A DNA stretch of 64,000 nt from Pseudomonas sp. 102515 (GCF_031085165.1 NZ_JAVHTY010000005.1:186001-250000); one strand, 5' to 3'. Counted from the first letter of the stretch, positions 49,301-59,141 are shown. Translations and numbers: made by a program. The notes: a model not told the origin generated them from the letters alone.

Positions 49301-52300
49301 CGCCGAGCTCGGGCTCGCTCGGGGCAGACCCGGCGGCGTCCAACACCGGCGGTTCATCGAGATGACCAGTGCGGATGCGCTGCAGGCGCTCGACCTGCTC
49401 GGCATGCTCACTGACCGGGTCACCCACCGCCAGCTCTTCGAGCTGCGCGGCCAGGCAGCCATGGGCATCGTGCAGGGGGTTGGCCAGTTCGGCGCCGCCG
49501 GCGAGACGGCCATCGAGCAGGCCTTCGTAGATGGCGTCCAGCTCCGTCGCCAGACGCGCGACCGGCATCACACCGGCCAGATGGGCGCCGCCCTTGAGGG
49601 TATGCAGATCGCGCTGCAAGGTGCCGAGGTGGAAGCGCTGCGGCGGCTCCACCAGCCAACGCTTCAGCGCCCGGTCGGCGCTGTCCAGCAGGTCCTGGGC
49701 TTCCTCGAGGAAGATCAGCTGCATCTCCGGATCGACGGACTCGGCAGCCTCGGGCTCGACGGTATCCGCCGACTCGCTGTCCGCCAACAGCGGCAGCGGC
49801 TCTTCCGGCTGCTCCAGCGACGCCAGGTCAGGCTCGGCTTCGGCTTCGGCTTCGGCTTCGGCTTCGGCTTCGGCTTCGGCGGGCAATTCGACGTCCAGCG
49901 CCCGCTCGGGTGCGACCGGCGTGGCCGTTGCCGGATCGAAGAGGTCTTCGGGTTCGGGCTCGGCCAGCAGGGTGGTGGCCGCCATGGGCAACCCGGCGAG
50001 AATGCCTGCCAGCAGGCCGCGCAGGCCCTGGATCCGCTCTTCGCTCAACGTGGCCCGCATGCCACCGGCCAGCTGATTGAGCATGCTGATCAGGGCTTCC
50101 TGGGCCTCTGCCGCTTCGCGGAAGAAGGCGTCGTCGGCGGGCAGCGAACCACTCGCCGCGGCGGCATAGACCACCTGCAGCGCTTCAGCGAGTTGCTCGA
50201 CATCGGCCAGTCCGACCCGGGCGGCCCCATCGGCAAAGGTATTCAATCGCTCGGCCAGCAGATCCGGGCAGGCCGCCCGGTCACCGCCGGTCCGCCAGGC
50301 ATTCAGGCGGTCATCGGCTTCCAGCAGCAGGTCCATTCCCGGCATCAGGAAATCGGTCAGCCGCAGGACGTCACGCTGCTCCGGCAGCGGTGCTTCGGGC
50401 AGCGGCAACTGGGGATTCAGCTCCTCCAGCAGCGCCTCGCAGGACGAGATGATTGCTGGCGCGCCTGCCAGCGGCGTTGCCAGCGACCCTTCGTCGAGCT
50501 CGCCCAGCCGCCGCTCCAGCAACTCGGCACCCTGGGCGAGCAAGGCGCACTCGGGTTCGGCGAAGGCGACATGGGCGAGCTTGTATTCCTTGGCCAGCCG
50601 TTCCAGCGCGGACGCCAGCTCGGCCATCGGCGAACTGCCCGCCATATGGGCACTGCCCTTGAGGGTATGCAGGGCGCGCAGCAGATTGTCGGAGACCGGC
50701 TGGGAACTGCCGGCTTCGGACTGCTCGAGAAAGCGGCGCACGGTTTCCAGGTGCGCCTGGGCCTCGGTACGGAAGATATCCAGCAGTTGGGTATCGGCTT
50801 CGGCGGCGGCGGGTGCCGCGACCCAAGGCTCGCCCCCCTCCGCCTTGGGGAGCGTCGTCAGCGCGGCGGCGGCTGCGCTGCCCGGGGAAGTACGCTCGGG
50901 CAAGGCTTCGTTACGGGCTAACGCATGAGCGGCGTGGGCCAGCCAGTCGACGTCGTCGCGCTGCCGCTGACGATTCTCGGCGTATTCCTCGACCAGCTCC
51001 GGCAGCAGGGCGCAGGTCTGCTCGACCACCGTCTGCAGGGCGGCGCTGTGCGCGACGCTGTGGTCCAGGCGGCGATTGAACAGATTTTCCAGGGCCCAGG
51101 CCAATTCACCGATGACCAGTGCCTGGACCATGCGGCCACTACCCTTGAGGGTGTGAAAATTGCGCCGCAATTCACCCAGCGCGGTGCGCTGCTCGGGTTC
51201 GGCCTCCCAGATCGGCAGCCAGCGTTCCAGCTCCGCCTGGACCTCGCCGGCCTCTTCGATAAAGACCTCGCGCAGTTCTTCCTCGACCGGCTCGGCGTCA
51301 GCCGCGGGCGGCAGCAGCGCTTGCGGCACTTGGGCCGCCGGGGGATTGATGGGATCGACCGGCGCGGCCAATACCTCGGCGATCGCATCGGCATCGGCGG
51401 TCGCCGGCAGCAGCCGATCCGGCTCGATGCCGGCCAGTCGCTCCTCGGATTCGTCGTGCGCGGGCTCGGTCTTGCCAAGCGCCTCGTCACTCGCCACCTC
51501 GACCGCTGCGCCTGCGTCCGCCTGGAGCTCGGCGGTCAGCGGCGCTTCCGCTGCGGTGGGCTCGGACTCGGCAGGGGAAGCTTCTCCGGTCTCTACAGGC
51601 TCCTCGACCGGCAGGGCGGTGAGCTCCAGTGCCTCTTCGGCCACCGGGTCCGCAAGCAGGGGCTGGTCTTCCGGCAGATCCTGAACCGGCGTCGCGACCT
51701 CGCTGGAGACCAAGGGCGCTGCCGCCACCTCGCCATCGCCAGCCGCGCTCGGCGGATAGCCGAGCGCGATGAGACTCTCGTCGGCGATGTCGAGAATCAT
51801 GTCGTGGGGCGTGGACGGGTCTTCCGCCAGGCGCTCCAGGTAGTACTCGACGCTGGTGATGGCGTCGGCCAGGGTGTCCAGACTCTGCCAGTCGGGCACG
51901 GCCTGCTTGCCCAGCAGTTGCTGGCAGATGTAGTCGTTGGCCGCCTGCACCTGGGCCGCGGCCCGCTCCAGCGGAATCATCGCCAGGCCGCCACGGACCT
52001 GGGTCAGCAGCAGGGGCACCGACTCCAGGTGGACATGGTTCCACTGGGAGGCGATGAACTCGATGATGGCGTCCTTGGATTGCTCCAGGCCATTGCGCGC
52101 CTCGCGCACCACCACCCGATGCAGCTGATCGATGTCGGTGGTGGGCAGCCGGCTCTCTTCGGCATCGCCCACCTCGTTGCCACTGACCATGCCGGCCAGG
52201 GTGGCTTCGACATAGAGCAGCGCCCCGGCGATATCCATCAGGGCGGCGTCGCTGGCCTCGCGTACGCCCTCGGCCAGTTCGGCCACGGCCCCGTGCTGTT

Positions 52301-53429
52301 CCAGCACCACCTTGCGCGGCTGACCGAAGCCCAGCACCGCCAGGGTATCGGCGATCTGCTTGAGCGGGGCCAAGAGGCCGCGCAGGCTGGCGGGCTGCTG
52401 GCGATCGCTGCGCACGAACAGGTCCAGGCTGTCCTTGATCTGCACCAGCTCTTCGCAGAGCGCGGTCACCACCGAGCGCATGGCTTCGCGATCCGGGCCG
52501 ACGATGCGCGAGCGCTCGAAGCCCACCAGTTCGGCATCCGGCAGGGCCTCGTCGAGACGATAGTGCGCCTTGAGCGCAGCGATGCGCGGACTCTGCACCG
52601 GCGCCTTGGCCAGGTAGAACAGCAGATTCTTCAGCAGATCGGCCGGCGCCGGCTGGTTGAGGGTGGTCACCCCATCGCTGATGAGTCGCTTGAGTTCACG
52701 ATCCAGTTGCCGGAGCAGGCCGCGGATCGAACTGCTGTTGTCCAGCTCGCCGGCCTGCAGCAATTCGGTGAGGCCCGCCGCCACCGGCCAGAGCGCGCCA
52801 AAGGGCGAACCGGCGCAGAGCTGGTCCAGTCGCTCGAAGACCCGCAGCAGGTAATCCAGGTGCAGCTGGACATCGCGGTCGCGGAACAGTCCGACCTGGG
52901 CGCCCTGCAGCGCCTGGCGCAGCTTGCGCAGGCGCGGCAGCCAGTCCGGCGCGGCGCGGTCGGCCAGTTCGGCGTCGCTCAGCGACAGCGGCGTGGCGGA
53001 GAGATCCGGCGAGAACAGGCTGGTCTCGGACAGCAGCTTCTCGCCGCGCGCCGAACGCAGGTCGTTGAGCAGCGGCAGGATAGCCAGCGGCAGATCGCGG
53101 CGGGCCTCGAGGACCCGATCCAGATAGGGCGGCACCTGCAGGATGGCCTGCATCAGCACTTCCAGCGCCTCGTCCGAGCTGTTCACCCGCTCTTCGTGAA
53201 GGGCCTGCAGCAGCAGCTCCATCTCCTCGGCGAGCAGCGCGGCGCCATAGAACTCCACCATCTGCAGGGTGCCGTAGACCTGGTGCACATAGGTCCGGCA
53301 GAAACCCAGGCGGCTACGGTCGTGCGGGTTGTCGACGAACGCCTCGAGCGCCTTGCGGGCCTGCTGCAAGGTTTCGGCGATCTCTCCCTTGACCCACTCG
53401 AGGGCTACGTAGTCGTGTCGATCGATCAT
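46335..53429 (-). CDS. chpA: ChpA hybrid sensor kinase of the type IV pilus chemosensory system
   Basis: A 2364-residue CheA-like kinase controlling twitching and cAMP. The start at 53429 (MIDRHDYVALEWVKGEIAETL) follows AGGAG; the longer frame overlaps pilK. An N-terminal FimL-like region is followed by phosphotransfer domains: HTLKG histidines near 759, 921, 1276, 1450 and 1592, a Thr site near 476 (LLTQVRGG) and an Asn-bearing degenerate one near 1063. Then come the dimerisation, ATPase (GRGVGMDVV) and CheW domains, and a receiver with Asp2293. P. aeruginosa ChpA is slightly longer, with six Hpt, one Thr and one Ser domain. Acidic Pro/Ala/Glu-rich linkers separate the domains. Confidence 0.96.
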   Translation of the reverse strand: MIDRHDYVALEWVKGEIAETLQQARKALEAFVDNPHDRSRLGFCRTYVHQVYGTLQMVEFYGAALLAEEMELLLQALHEERVNSSDEALEVLMQAILQVPPYLDRVLEARRDLPLAILPLLNDLRSARGEKLLSETSLFSPDLSATPLSLSDAELADRAAPDWLPRLRKLRQALQGAQVGLFRDRDVQLHLDYLLRVFERLDQLCAGSPFGALWPVAAGLTELLQAGELDNSSSIRGLLRQLDRELKRLISDGVTTLNQPAPADLLKNLLFYLAKAPVQSPRIAALKAHYRLDEALPDAELVGFERSRIVGPDREAMRSVVTALCEELVQIKDSLDLFVRSDRQQPASLRGLLAPLKQIADTLAVLGFGQPRKVVLEQHGAVAELAEGVREASDAALMDIAGALLYVEATLAGMVSGNEVGDAEESRLPTTDIDQLHRVVVREARNGLEQSKDAIIEFIASQWNHVHLESVPLLLTQVRGGLAMIPLERAAAQVQAANDYICQQLLGKQAVPDWQSLDTLADAITSVEYYLERLAEDPSTPHDMILDIADESLIALGYPPSAAGDGEVAAAPLVSSEVATPVQDLPEDQPLLADPVAEEALELTALPVEEPVETGEASPAESEPTAAEAPLTAELQADAGAAVEVASDEALGKTEPAHDESEERLAGIEPDRLLPATADADAIAEVLAAPVDPINPPAAQVPQALLPPAADAEPVEEELREVFIEEAGEVQAELERWLPIWEAEPEQRTALGELRRNFHTLKGSGRMVQALVIGELAWALENLFNRRLDHSVAHSAALQTVVEQTCALLPELVEEYAENRQRQRDDVDWLAHAAHALARNEALPERTSPGSAAAAALTTLPKAEGGEPWVAAPAAAEADTQLLDIFRTEAQAHLETVRRFLEQSEAGSSQPVSDNLLRALHTLKGSAHMAGSSPMAELASALERLAKEYKLAHVAFAEPECALLAQGAELLERRLGELDEGSLATPLAGAPAIISSCEALLEELNPQLPLPEAPLPEQRDVLRLTDFLMPGMDLLLEADDRLNAWRTGGDRAACPDLLAERLNTFADGAARVGLADVEQLAEALQVVYAAAASGSLPADDAFFREAAEAQEALISMLNQLAGGMRATLSEERIQGLRGLLAGILAGLPMAATTLLAEPEPEDLFDPATATPVAPERALDVELPAEAEAEAEAEAEAEAEPDLASLEQPEEPLPLLADSESADTVEPEAAESVDPEMQLIFLEEAQDLLDSADRALKRWLVEPPQRFHLGTLQRDLHTLKGGAHLAGVMPVARLATELDAIYEGLLDGRLAGGAELANPLHDAHGCLAAQLEELAVGDPVSEHAEQVERLQRIRTGHLDEPPVLDAAGSAPSEPELGEAIADQPTDTESTLREPAPMAAVPEADEGPDAELLAIYIEESRDLLDSMASSLHAWEAEPRNSLELESLLRDLHTLKGGARLAEVDAIGDLAHALEAFYEGLARGRIKPGAELGDLLQRCHDRLHEQLEALAQGQTPVPAGDLVEALRDYRGEPLTAGVTAAPAGAAPVFDAETDAEILEIFMEEAQDLLVSMDEALADWPAAPDVAVDELLRCLHTLKGGARLAGLHGLGEQAHELEQQLAELRSLAVGLSEGDRERVRALATQGIDGLQLAVAQLSLPAAAQASAAPEPVETAEAEPEAVLEAERPPAADVAGEEAPAAPDVESAVEHPPAALPERDSAAGPVMVAAETPAVPVAPLPFVQRLQQVRQQAAQRRSSQELVRVPAALLEQLVNLAGETSIFRGRVEQQVSDIGTTLGEMEATIERVRDQLRRLDTETQAQIISRHHEDVDRAGYEDFDPLELDRYSQLQQLSRALFESASDLLDLKNTLGQRNRDAETLLLQQARVNTELQESLMQTRMVPFERMVPRLQRVVRQVSAELDKPIELRVGNAEGELDRTVLERIIPPLEHMLRNAIDHGVEDAVGRQRAGKPAEGVISLDLRREGGDIILTLADDGRGIDLAAVRRKAIERGLMAEDAQLADEELLQFILESGFSTAPTVTQISGRGVGMDVVHQEVKQLGGDMDIHSVAGEGTRFTIRLPFTVSVNRALMVHAGDDLYAVPLNTIEGIVRVTAADLERYYRPGATTFEYGGQHYDLRYLGHLLNNGQQPKLSGQSLPLPVVLVRSAEYAVAVQVDAVAGSREIVVKSLGPQFAGVPGLSGATLLGDGRVVVILDLLAMIRSQRASGEELVRLAQGPATVAEVTRPALVMVVDDSVTVRKVTSRLLERHGMEVFTAKDGVDAIAQLQERQPDILLLDIEMPRMDGFEVASLVRHDARLKGLPIVMITSRTGEKHRERALSLGVNEYLGKPYQESELLAHIHRLVREHD
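49836..49877. repeat. Seven perfect GGCTTC hexamers inside chpA
   Basis: Seven uninterrupted tandem GGCTTC units, encoding alternating Ala-Glu in the linker between the Hpt domains around 1063 and 1276. The unit is two codons, so copy-number change alters linker length without frameshift. Confidence 0.95.
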
Positions 53430-53440
53430 CTCGGCTCCTG

Positions 53441-54310
53441 TCATGCCGGGTGGGCTGGCTGGCGGGTGAACGCCAGGACTTCGGGATGATCGACGGGTAC
53501 CAGTTGCGGGTGGCTCCAATTGCTCACCTCACCGACACCCAGGACCAAGAGCCCACCCGGTGCAAGCCGCTGGACCAACTGGTTGAGCAGGTCTCGACGC
53601 AGCCAGCGGCGGAAATAAATCAGCAAGTTCTGACAAAAAATGACATTGAGCCCCTGCAAGGGGGCCTGGCCCAGTTCCAGCACATTGAGCCGGGCAAAGC
53701 ACAGTCGCTCCGCCAACCCGGCGGCAACGTCGAAGTTGCCGTCGCCGCGGGGACGAAAATACCGCTCGCGCAGGGCGGCCGGCACCCCGGCCAACCGCTG
53801 CAGGCTGTAGGTACCCTGCCGCGCGTGGCGCAGGGCTTCGCTGCTGATGTCGGTACCGGTCAGGGCGAACGTCAGGGGGCGTGGCTGCCGTGCCAGAGCT
53901 TCGGCGGTACTGATGGCCATCGAAAAGGCTTCCTCTCCACTGGCGCACCCCAGACTCCACAGGGTCAGACTGTCGCCCTCGGTGGTCGTGGCGAATTCGT
54001 TCACATAGTTTTCCAGCAGCGCGAAGGACGGCGGATGGCGAAAGAAGCGGGTGGCCTGGATGGTCAGTCGATCGAGCAGCCGGACCCATTCGATGCGCCC
54101 ACCGATACCCGCGCAGACGACCTGGTAGTAGCTGTCGTAGTCCGTGATCGCCAGTTCGCGCATGCGCGCCGCCAGCTGGATCTGCAGAAAGCTGCGCTGG
54201 CGGTCGTCCAGCACCATGCCGGCTCGGGTTTCCAGCAACTGTCGCCAACGCTCGAAGTCCGCATCCGGCAGCTCGGGAGCACGGCGCAACGCCCAACTCG
54301 ACTCCCCCAC
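53441..54310 (-). CDS. pilK: Chemotaxis methyltransferase PilK
   Basis: A 289-residue CheR-type SAM methyltransferase that methylates PilJ. N-terminal CheR helices, then TRFFRHPPSFALLENYV, the SAM motif LWSLGCASGEEAFSMAIS, GTDISSEALRHARQGTYS and IFCQNLLIYF. Start taken as GTG 54310, which has GGGGAG 5 bp upstream; GTG 54331 is an alternative without a ribosome site. It lies 11 bp before the chpA start. Confidence 0.9.
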   Translation of the reverse strand: MGESSWALRRAPELPDADFERWRQLLETRAGMVLDDRQRSFLQIQLAARMRELAITDYDSYYQVVCAGIGGRIEWVRLLDRLTIQATRFFRHPPSFALLENYVNEFATTTEGDSLTLWSLGCASGEEAFSMAISTAEALARQPRPLTFALTGTDISSEALRHARQGTYSLQRLAGVPAALRERYFRPRGDGNFDVAAGLAERLCFARLNVLELGQAPLQGLNVIFCQNLLIYFRRWLRRDLLNQLVQRLAPGGLLVLGVGEVSNWSHPQLVPVDHPEVLAFTRQPAHPA

Positions 54311-54350
54311 CCCGTCTCCCCCTCGCCACACCGCGATGTGGCCGCTGTGT

Positions 54351-56381
54351 TCAGCCCAGCGGCTGCTCGTTCGGCAGATTGAAGCCCGAGACCGAACGCC
54401 GCATCTCGCTGGCCAGCTTGGCCAGCTCGCCGATGCTGCGCGCGGTGGCGGTGGTACCGGCCGAGGTCTGCGAGGTGATCTCCTGAATCACGTTCATGGT
54501 GCTGGAGATGTGGCTGGCGGACGAAGACTGCTGGCGCGCGGCGTTGGAGATGTTCTGGATCAACCCGGCCAGGCTCTGGGACACCTTCTCGATCTCTTCC
54601 AGGGCCACACCGGCGTCCTGGGCCAGGGCGGCCCCGCGCACCACTTCCGAGGTGGTCTGCTCCATGGAGATGACCGCTTCGTTGGTGTCGGTCTGGATCG
54701 CCTTGACCAGGGCCTCGATCTGCTTGGTGGCGCCCGAGGAACGCTCGGCGAGGCGCTGGACCTCGTCGGCTACCACGGCGAAGCCGCGGCCGGCGTCACC
54801 GGCCATGGAAGCCTGGATGGCGGCGTTCAAGGCCAGGATGTTGGTCTGGTCGGCGATGTCGTTGATCAGGCCGACGATGTCGCCGATCTCCTGGGACGAT
54901 TCGCCCAGGCGCTTGATCCGCTTGGCGGTGTCCTGGATCTGCTCGCGAATGCTGTCCATGCCGATGATGGTGTTGTGCACCACCTGGTTGCCCTTGTTGG
55001 CGATGGCCACGGAGCGCTCCGCCACCGCGGTGGATTCGGAGGCGTTGGTGGATACCTGGTCGATGGACACGGCCATCTCGTTGATCGCCGCGGAGGCCCC
55101 GGCGATTTCCTGGGCCTGGTGTTCCGAAGCCTCGGCCAGCACCGTGGCGGTGTCCTGGGACTCCTGGGCGGCGGCGGCCACCTGGACAGCGGTCTGGTTG
55201 ATGGTTTCCACCAGTTCGCGCAACTGGTCGATGGAGTAGTTGATGGAGTCGGCGATGGCGCCGGTGAAGTCTTCGGTCACCGTGGCCTGCACGGTCAGGT
55301 CACCGTCGGCCAGGTCGGCGATCTCGTCCAGCAGGCGCAGAATGGCGGTCTGGTTGCGCTGGTTCTTCTCGTCGGTCTCGGCCAGGCGGCGGCGGGTGTC
55401 GCGGACCAGGATGTAGCCGATGCAGAGGATGGCGCCGAGGGCGATGAACACCAGCAGGTAGCTGCCCACGGTGTTGATCTTGCGGCTCTGGGCCAGCGAC
55501 GCGTAGCCGGCGCTCAGGTCCGAGGCGGAACCGAGCAGCGCCTGGGAACCGCGGTAGATCAGGCCCACGGCGGAGCGGATCTGCAGCAGTTCGGGCGAGG
55601 TGGCGAGGATCTCGTCGACGTTGCCGGAGACGAATTCGAACAGCTTGTTGGCTTCGTTCAGGCGGCCGACCGCCTCGGGGTCGGTGATCCTGGCGATGCC
55701 CATGGAGGCGTTGCCTTCGCGCATGGCCTTGAGCACCCGGCCGAACAGGCTGGCGTCGCGACCAAAGCTGTCGGCCGCCTGCACCGCGGCTTCGTCGCCG
55801 GTGAGGATCTTGTTGATGGCGCCGAGGATCCGCTCGGCGAGCAGCGCCTGACGCTGGGCCACCACCACCTGACTGGCGGGCGCGCCGCGCTCGATCAGGA
55901 TGTCGACGATCTCTTCGTTCTCGACCTGCAACTGGGGAATGGTGTCCGCCAGGGCGCCGGACAGCTGGTGCAGGGACAGTACCGTCTGCTCGCTGCCGAG
56001 CATGCTGTCGACCTGCTTGCGCTGGGCCTCCCACTGGGATTCCAGGGTATCCAGCCGCGGACGGAGGATCGCCGGCGACGGCGGCAGACCGGTCTGCGGA
56101 TCGCCGTTGCGCAGGATGTTCAGGCGGCGCTCGAACTCGGTACGGGCCTGGCGCAAGTCCTTGAAGGCGTCGGCCTTGCCGGTGGCGGCCTCACTGGCGC
56201 TCTTGGCCAGCTGCTGCGAGAGGATGCGCAGCTCGGTGGCCTGGCCCTGGTACTGGTTGTCGTAGTTGGTCTGGGTGCCCAGGTACGCGAAGTTGGCGAA
56301 CAGCAGCACGATCGCGACGATCAGCACCACGAACATGCCCGCGACCCACGCGTTGAGTTTCCCGGTATTGAGTTTGTTCAT
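54351..56381 (-). CDS. pilJ: Type IV pilus chemoreceptor PilJ
   Basis: A 676-residue methyl-accepting receptor of the Chp system, which senses pilus/surface cues. Helix 1 about 12-32, periplasmic PilJ domains about 35-295, helix 2 about 299-321, HAMP, and a signalling hairpin with tip [39 protein letters not shown]. Start [17 protein letters not shown] at 56381; the upstream frame is spurious. Length is close to P. aeruginosa PilJ (682). Confidence 0.96.
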   Translation of the reverse strand: MNKLNTGKLNAWVAGMFVVLIVAIVLLFANFAYLGTQTNYDNQYQGQATELRILSQQLAKSASEAATGKADAFKDLRQARTEFERRLNILRNGDPQTGLPPSPAILRPRLDTLESQWEAQRKQVDSMLGSEQTVLSLHQLSGALADTIPQLQVENEEIVDILIERGAPASQVVVAQRQALLAERILGAINKILTGDEAAVQAADSFGRDASLFGRVLKAMREGNASMGIARITDPEAVGRLNEANKLFEFVSGNVDEILATSPELLQIRSAVGLIYRGSQALLGSASDLSAGYASLAQSRKINTVGSYLLVFIALGAILCIGYILVRDTRRRLAETDEKNQRNQTAILRLLDEIADLADGDLTVQATVTEDFTGAIADSINYSIDQLRELVETINQTAVQVAAAAQESQDTATVLAEASEHQAQEIAGASAAINEMAVSIDQVSTNASESTAVAERSVAIANKGNQVVHNTIIGMDSIREQIQDTAKRIKRLGESSQEIGDIVGLINDIADQTNILALNAAIQASMAGDAGRGFAVVADEVQRLAERSSGATKQIEALVKAIQTDTNEAVISMEQTTSEVVRGAALAQDAGVALEEIEKVSQSLAGLIQNISNAARQQSSSASHISSTMNVIQEITSQTSAGTTATARSIGELAKLASEMRRSVSGFNLPNEQPLG

Positions 56382-56542
56382 CAGCGGCCCCCGCCTGGAC
56401 CTTGGTTCCTTTAGTTCTATCCTTGTCGGACGCCGGACCGATTCGCTTGAAACCGGTGTTCGGCGCCCTACCCCCACCCGTCGGCGACGGCTCCTGCCAT
56501 CCCGACCCCGATCCGCCTCGCAGCGTCCGGACGTCTGGCGGC

Positions 56543-57079
56543 CTAGGCCGCGACGTCCATGAATTCGGGATGCTCGACCAAGGCGCGCGGGCTGCAGACC
56601 AGCCAGGGCACGTCGCGTTGGAAGACACCTTCCAGAAAGAAGTGCAGGCCCGACGGCACGCTGTCGGCGTGCTCGCGATAGGCCTCGATGTCGAAATGCT
56701 GCATACCCAGGACTTCGTCAACCGCCAACCCGACGAAGAGGTCGCCATGGTCGACGATCAGGATGCGCCGCTGTTTGCGCAGGGCCTGGATCTTCACGCC
56801 GAGGAACTGCCCGAGGTCGGCGATCGGCAGCAGGCGACCGCGCACGTTGGCCACACCCTTGAGCCACGGCTTGACGCCGGGCAACGCGGTGAAACGCGGC
56901 TCCGGCAGGATCTCGCTGACCTCGCCCATGGGAATCACGAAACGCAATTCACCGAGGCGGAAGCCGATACCGCTCCAGCTGCGCTGGTTTTCCTGTTGCG
57001 CCGGCAGACCGGCTGCCCGCTCGCGGCAGCGCAGATCGATCAGGCGCAAGAGTTCGTAGGGCGTGGTGGCGTCGCTCAT
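56543..57079 (-). CDS. pilI: Type IV pilus CheW-like protein PilI
   Basis: A 178-residue coupling protein between PilJ and ChpA. CheW segments [42 protein letters not shown] and [18 protein letters not shown] are intact. 161 bp separate it from pilJ, longer than other gaps in the operon. Confidence 0.95.
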   Translation of the reverse strand: MSDATTPYELLRLIDLRCRERAAGLPAQQENQRSWSGIGFRLGELRFVIPMGEVSEILPEPRFTALPGVKPWLKGVANVRGRLLPIADLGQFLGVKIQALRKQRRILIVDHGDLFVGLAVDEVLGMQHFDIEAYREHADSVPSGLHFFLEGVFQRDVPWLVCSPRALVEHPEFMDVAA

Positions 57080-57128
57080 AGGATTCCCTGCCCAGTGGGG
57101 CGCTGCCGTGAGAAACGGACGTCAGGCC

Positions 57129-57494
57129 TCAGCCTTGCAGGACACCCGCCAGGGTGCGCAGCAGGGTGTCTTCGTCGATGGGCTTGGTGAGGTAGTCCTT
57201 GGCGCCCTGGCGCTTGCCCCAGACCTTGTCGGTTTCCTGGTCCTTGGTGGTGACGATGACCACCGGAATATGGCTGGTCTCGGCATCCTTGGTCAGCTGC
57301 CGGGTAGCCTGGAAGCCGTTGAGGCCGGGCATGACGATATCCATCAGGACCGCGTCCGGCTTCTCCTGGCGGGCCAGGGCGACGCCGTCGGCGCCGTTCT
57401 CGGCCTTGAGCACCTGATGACCATGCTTTTCCAGCATGGCGGTGAGCTTGTACATCTCGGTGGGAGAGTCGTCGACGATCAGAATTCGAGCCAT
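57129..57494 (-). CDS. pilH: Type IV pilus response regulator PilH
   Basis: A 121-residue single-domain receiver. ARILIVDDSPTEMYKLTAML, phospho-Asp in AVLMDIVMPGLNG (about Asp52), switch Thr in VVIVTTKD and Lys in KDYLTKP. In P. aeruginosa PilH opposes PilG and promotes retraction or acts as a phosphate sink. It begins 40 bp downstream of pilG. Confidence 0.96.
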   Translation of the reverse strand: MARILIVDDSPTEMYKLTAMLEKHGHQVLKAENGADGVALARQEKPDAVLMDIVMPGLNGFQATRQLTKDAETSHIPVVIVTTKDQETDKVWGKRQGAKDYLTKPIDEDTLLRTLAGVLQG

Positions 57495-57534
57495 GAAAAT
57501 TTCCTACTAGATAGAATCGCCCGCCTCAGGACAC

Positions 57535-57942
57535 TCAGGACGCTTGTTCGAGCGGAGTGAAACTGGGGACGTGGGTCTTGATCGCACCGATCAGCTCTTC
57601 TTTGCTGAAGGGTTTGGTGAGGTACTGGTCAGAGCCGACGATGCGCCCCTTGGCCTTGTCGAAGAGTCCGTCACGGGAGGAGAGCATGATGACGGGCGTC
57701 GCGCGGAAGGCGCTGTTGTTCTTGATCAGCGCGCAGGTCTGATAGCCATCCAGTCGCGGCATCATGATGTCCACGAAGATGATATGGGGGTGGCTATCGG
57801 CGATCTTGGCGAGCGCATCGAATCCATCGATGGCGGTGATGACCTCGCAGCCAACTTTCTTGAGCAGGGTCTCGGCGGTCCGACGAATCGTCTTCGAATC
57901 GTCGATCACCATGACCTTCAGCCCTTCCGAATACTGTTCCAT
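57535..57942 (-). CDS. pilG: Type IV pilus response regulator PilG
   Basis: A 135-residue single-domain receiver. LKVMVIDDSKTIRRTAETLLKKVGCEVITAIDG, phospho-Asp in IIFVDIMMPRLDG, and SDQYLTKPFSKEEL are nearly identical to P. aeruginosa PilG, which drives pilus extension and CyaB-dependent cAMP. Start ATG 57942 (MEQYSEG) fits homologues; an in-frame TTG lies two codons earlier. First gene of the cluster, divergent from gshB. Confidence 0.97.
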   Translation of the reverse strand: MEQYSEGLKVMVIDDSKTIRRTAETLLKKVGCEVITAIDGFDALAKIADSHPHIIFVDIMMPRLDGYQTCALIKNNSAFRATPVIMLSSRDGLFDKAKGRIVGSDQYLTKPFSKEELIGAIKTHVPSFTPLEQAS

Positions 57943-58095
57943 GTTCAAGCTACCAGCTCATCGTCGAGGAAACGTGAATGATGTCGATCCGGGCACTTTG
58001 GCGGCGCCTCTTTGTAGCACACAATACCGTGACGTACCACGCAGATCCTCTGATGACGGACCACCGGCCCGCCCGCCACGACGATCGCGCAAGCA

Positions 58096-58126
58096 TTGGC
58101 ACTGGAGGGGATCGAAGGGCTATTCT
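58096..58126 (+). promoter_or_regulatory. Candidate sigma-70 promoter for gshB
   Basis: TTGGCA at 58096-58101 and TATTCT at 58121-58126 with a 19-bp spacer, 37 bp before gshB. The spacer is longer than ideal, so this is only a candidate. Confidence 0.3.
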
Positions 58127-58162
58127 GACGCCTTGCCCACGTAGAACCGAGGTCTAGCGTCA

Positions 58163-59113
58163 ATGAGTATCCGCCTGGGGATCGTCATGGATCCCATCGA
58201 ACGCATCTCGTATAAGAAGGACAGCTCCATGGCCATGCTGTGGGCGGCCAAGGCGCGCGGCTGGACCCTGCACTATTTCGAGATGCAGGACCTGTACCAG
58301 GTCGATGGCGAGGCCCGCGGCCGCGGTCGGCAGCTGGACGTGTTCCAGGATCCGGAGCGCTGGTTCGCCTTTGGCGGCGACGTCGACCTGCCCCTGCGCG
58401 AGCTGGACGTGATCCTGATGCGCAAGGATCCGCCCTTCGACAACGAATTCGTCTATGCCACCTACCTGCTGGAGCAGGCCGAGCGTGGCGGCACCCTGGT
58501 GGTCAACCGTCCCGCCAGCCTGCGCGACTGCAACGAGAAGTTCTTCGCCACCCTGTTTCCCGAGTTGGCGCCGCCGACCCTGGTCAGCCGTCGCGCCGAC
58601 ATCATCCGCGAATTCGCCCGCACCCACGGCGACGTCATCCTCAAGCCGCTGGACGGCATGGGCGGCAGCTCGGTGTTCCGCCACCGCGAAGGCGACCCCA
58701 ATCTCTCGGTGATCCTCGAGACCCTGACCGCCCACGGTACCCAGCAGATCATCGCCCAGCGCTACCTGCCGGGCATCAAGGACGGCGACAAGCGCATCCT
58801 GATGATCGACGGCGAACCCGTGGACTATTGCCTGGCGCGTATCCCGGCCCAGGGCGAGACCCGCGGCAACCTGGCCGCCGGTGGCCGGGGCGTCGCCCAG
58901 CCGCTGTCGGCGCGGGATCGCGAGATCGCCGCCACGGTGGGCCCGGAACTGCGCAAGCGCGGCCTGCTCTTCGTCGGCCTTGACGTGATCGGCGAGCACC
59001 TCACCGAGATCAACGTCACCAGTCCGACCTGCATCCGCGAGATCGATGCGGCCTATGACACCCGCATCGCCGAGCGCCTCATGGACGTGATCGCGCAGAA
59101 ACGCGCGGGCTGA
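58163..59113 (+). CDS. gshB: Glutathione synthetase
   Basis: A 316-residue ATP-grasp ligase joining gamma-glutamylcysteine and glycine. MSIRLGIVMDPIERISYKKDSSMAML is a diagnostic N-terminus. FKKDPPFD-like LMRKDPPFDNEFVYATYLLE, KPLDGMGGSSVFR (ATP lid) and EINVTSPTCIREID are intact. Length normal. Followed 28 bp later by tonB3. Confidence 0.97.
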   Translation: MSIRLGIVMDPIERISYKKDSSMAMLWAAKARGWTLHYFEMQDLYQVDGEARGRGRQLDVFQDPERWFAFGGDVDLPLRELDVILMRKDPPFDNEFVYATYLLEQAERGGTLVVNRPASLRDCNEKFFATLFPELAPPTLVSRRADIIREFARTHGDVILKPLDGMGGSSVFRHREGDPNLSVILETLTAHGTQQIIAQRYLPGIKDGDKRILMIDGEPVDYCLARIPAQGETRGNLAAGGRGVAQPLSARDREIAATVGPELRKRGLLFVGLDVIGEHLTEINVTSPTCIREIDAAYDTRIAERLMDVIAQKRAG

Positions 59114-59141
59114 GGCGAGGGTCCGTGCCGCCCGTGGCGGC

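Noticed and set aside
58080..58125. Sigma-54 promoter upstream of gshB (TGGCAC present)
   Set aside because: The downstream TTGC element at the required spacing is missing (reads GGGAT).
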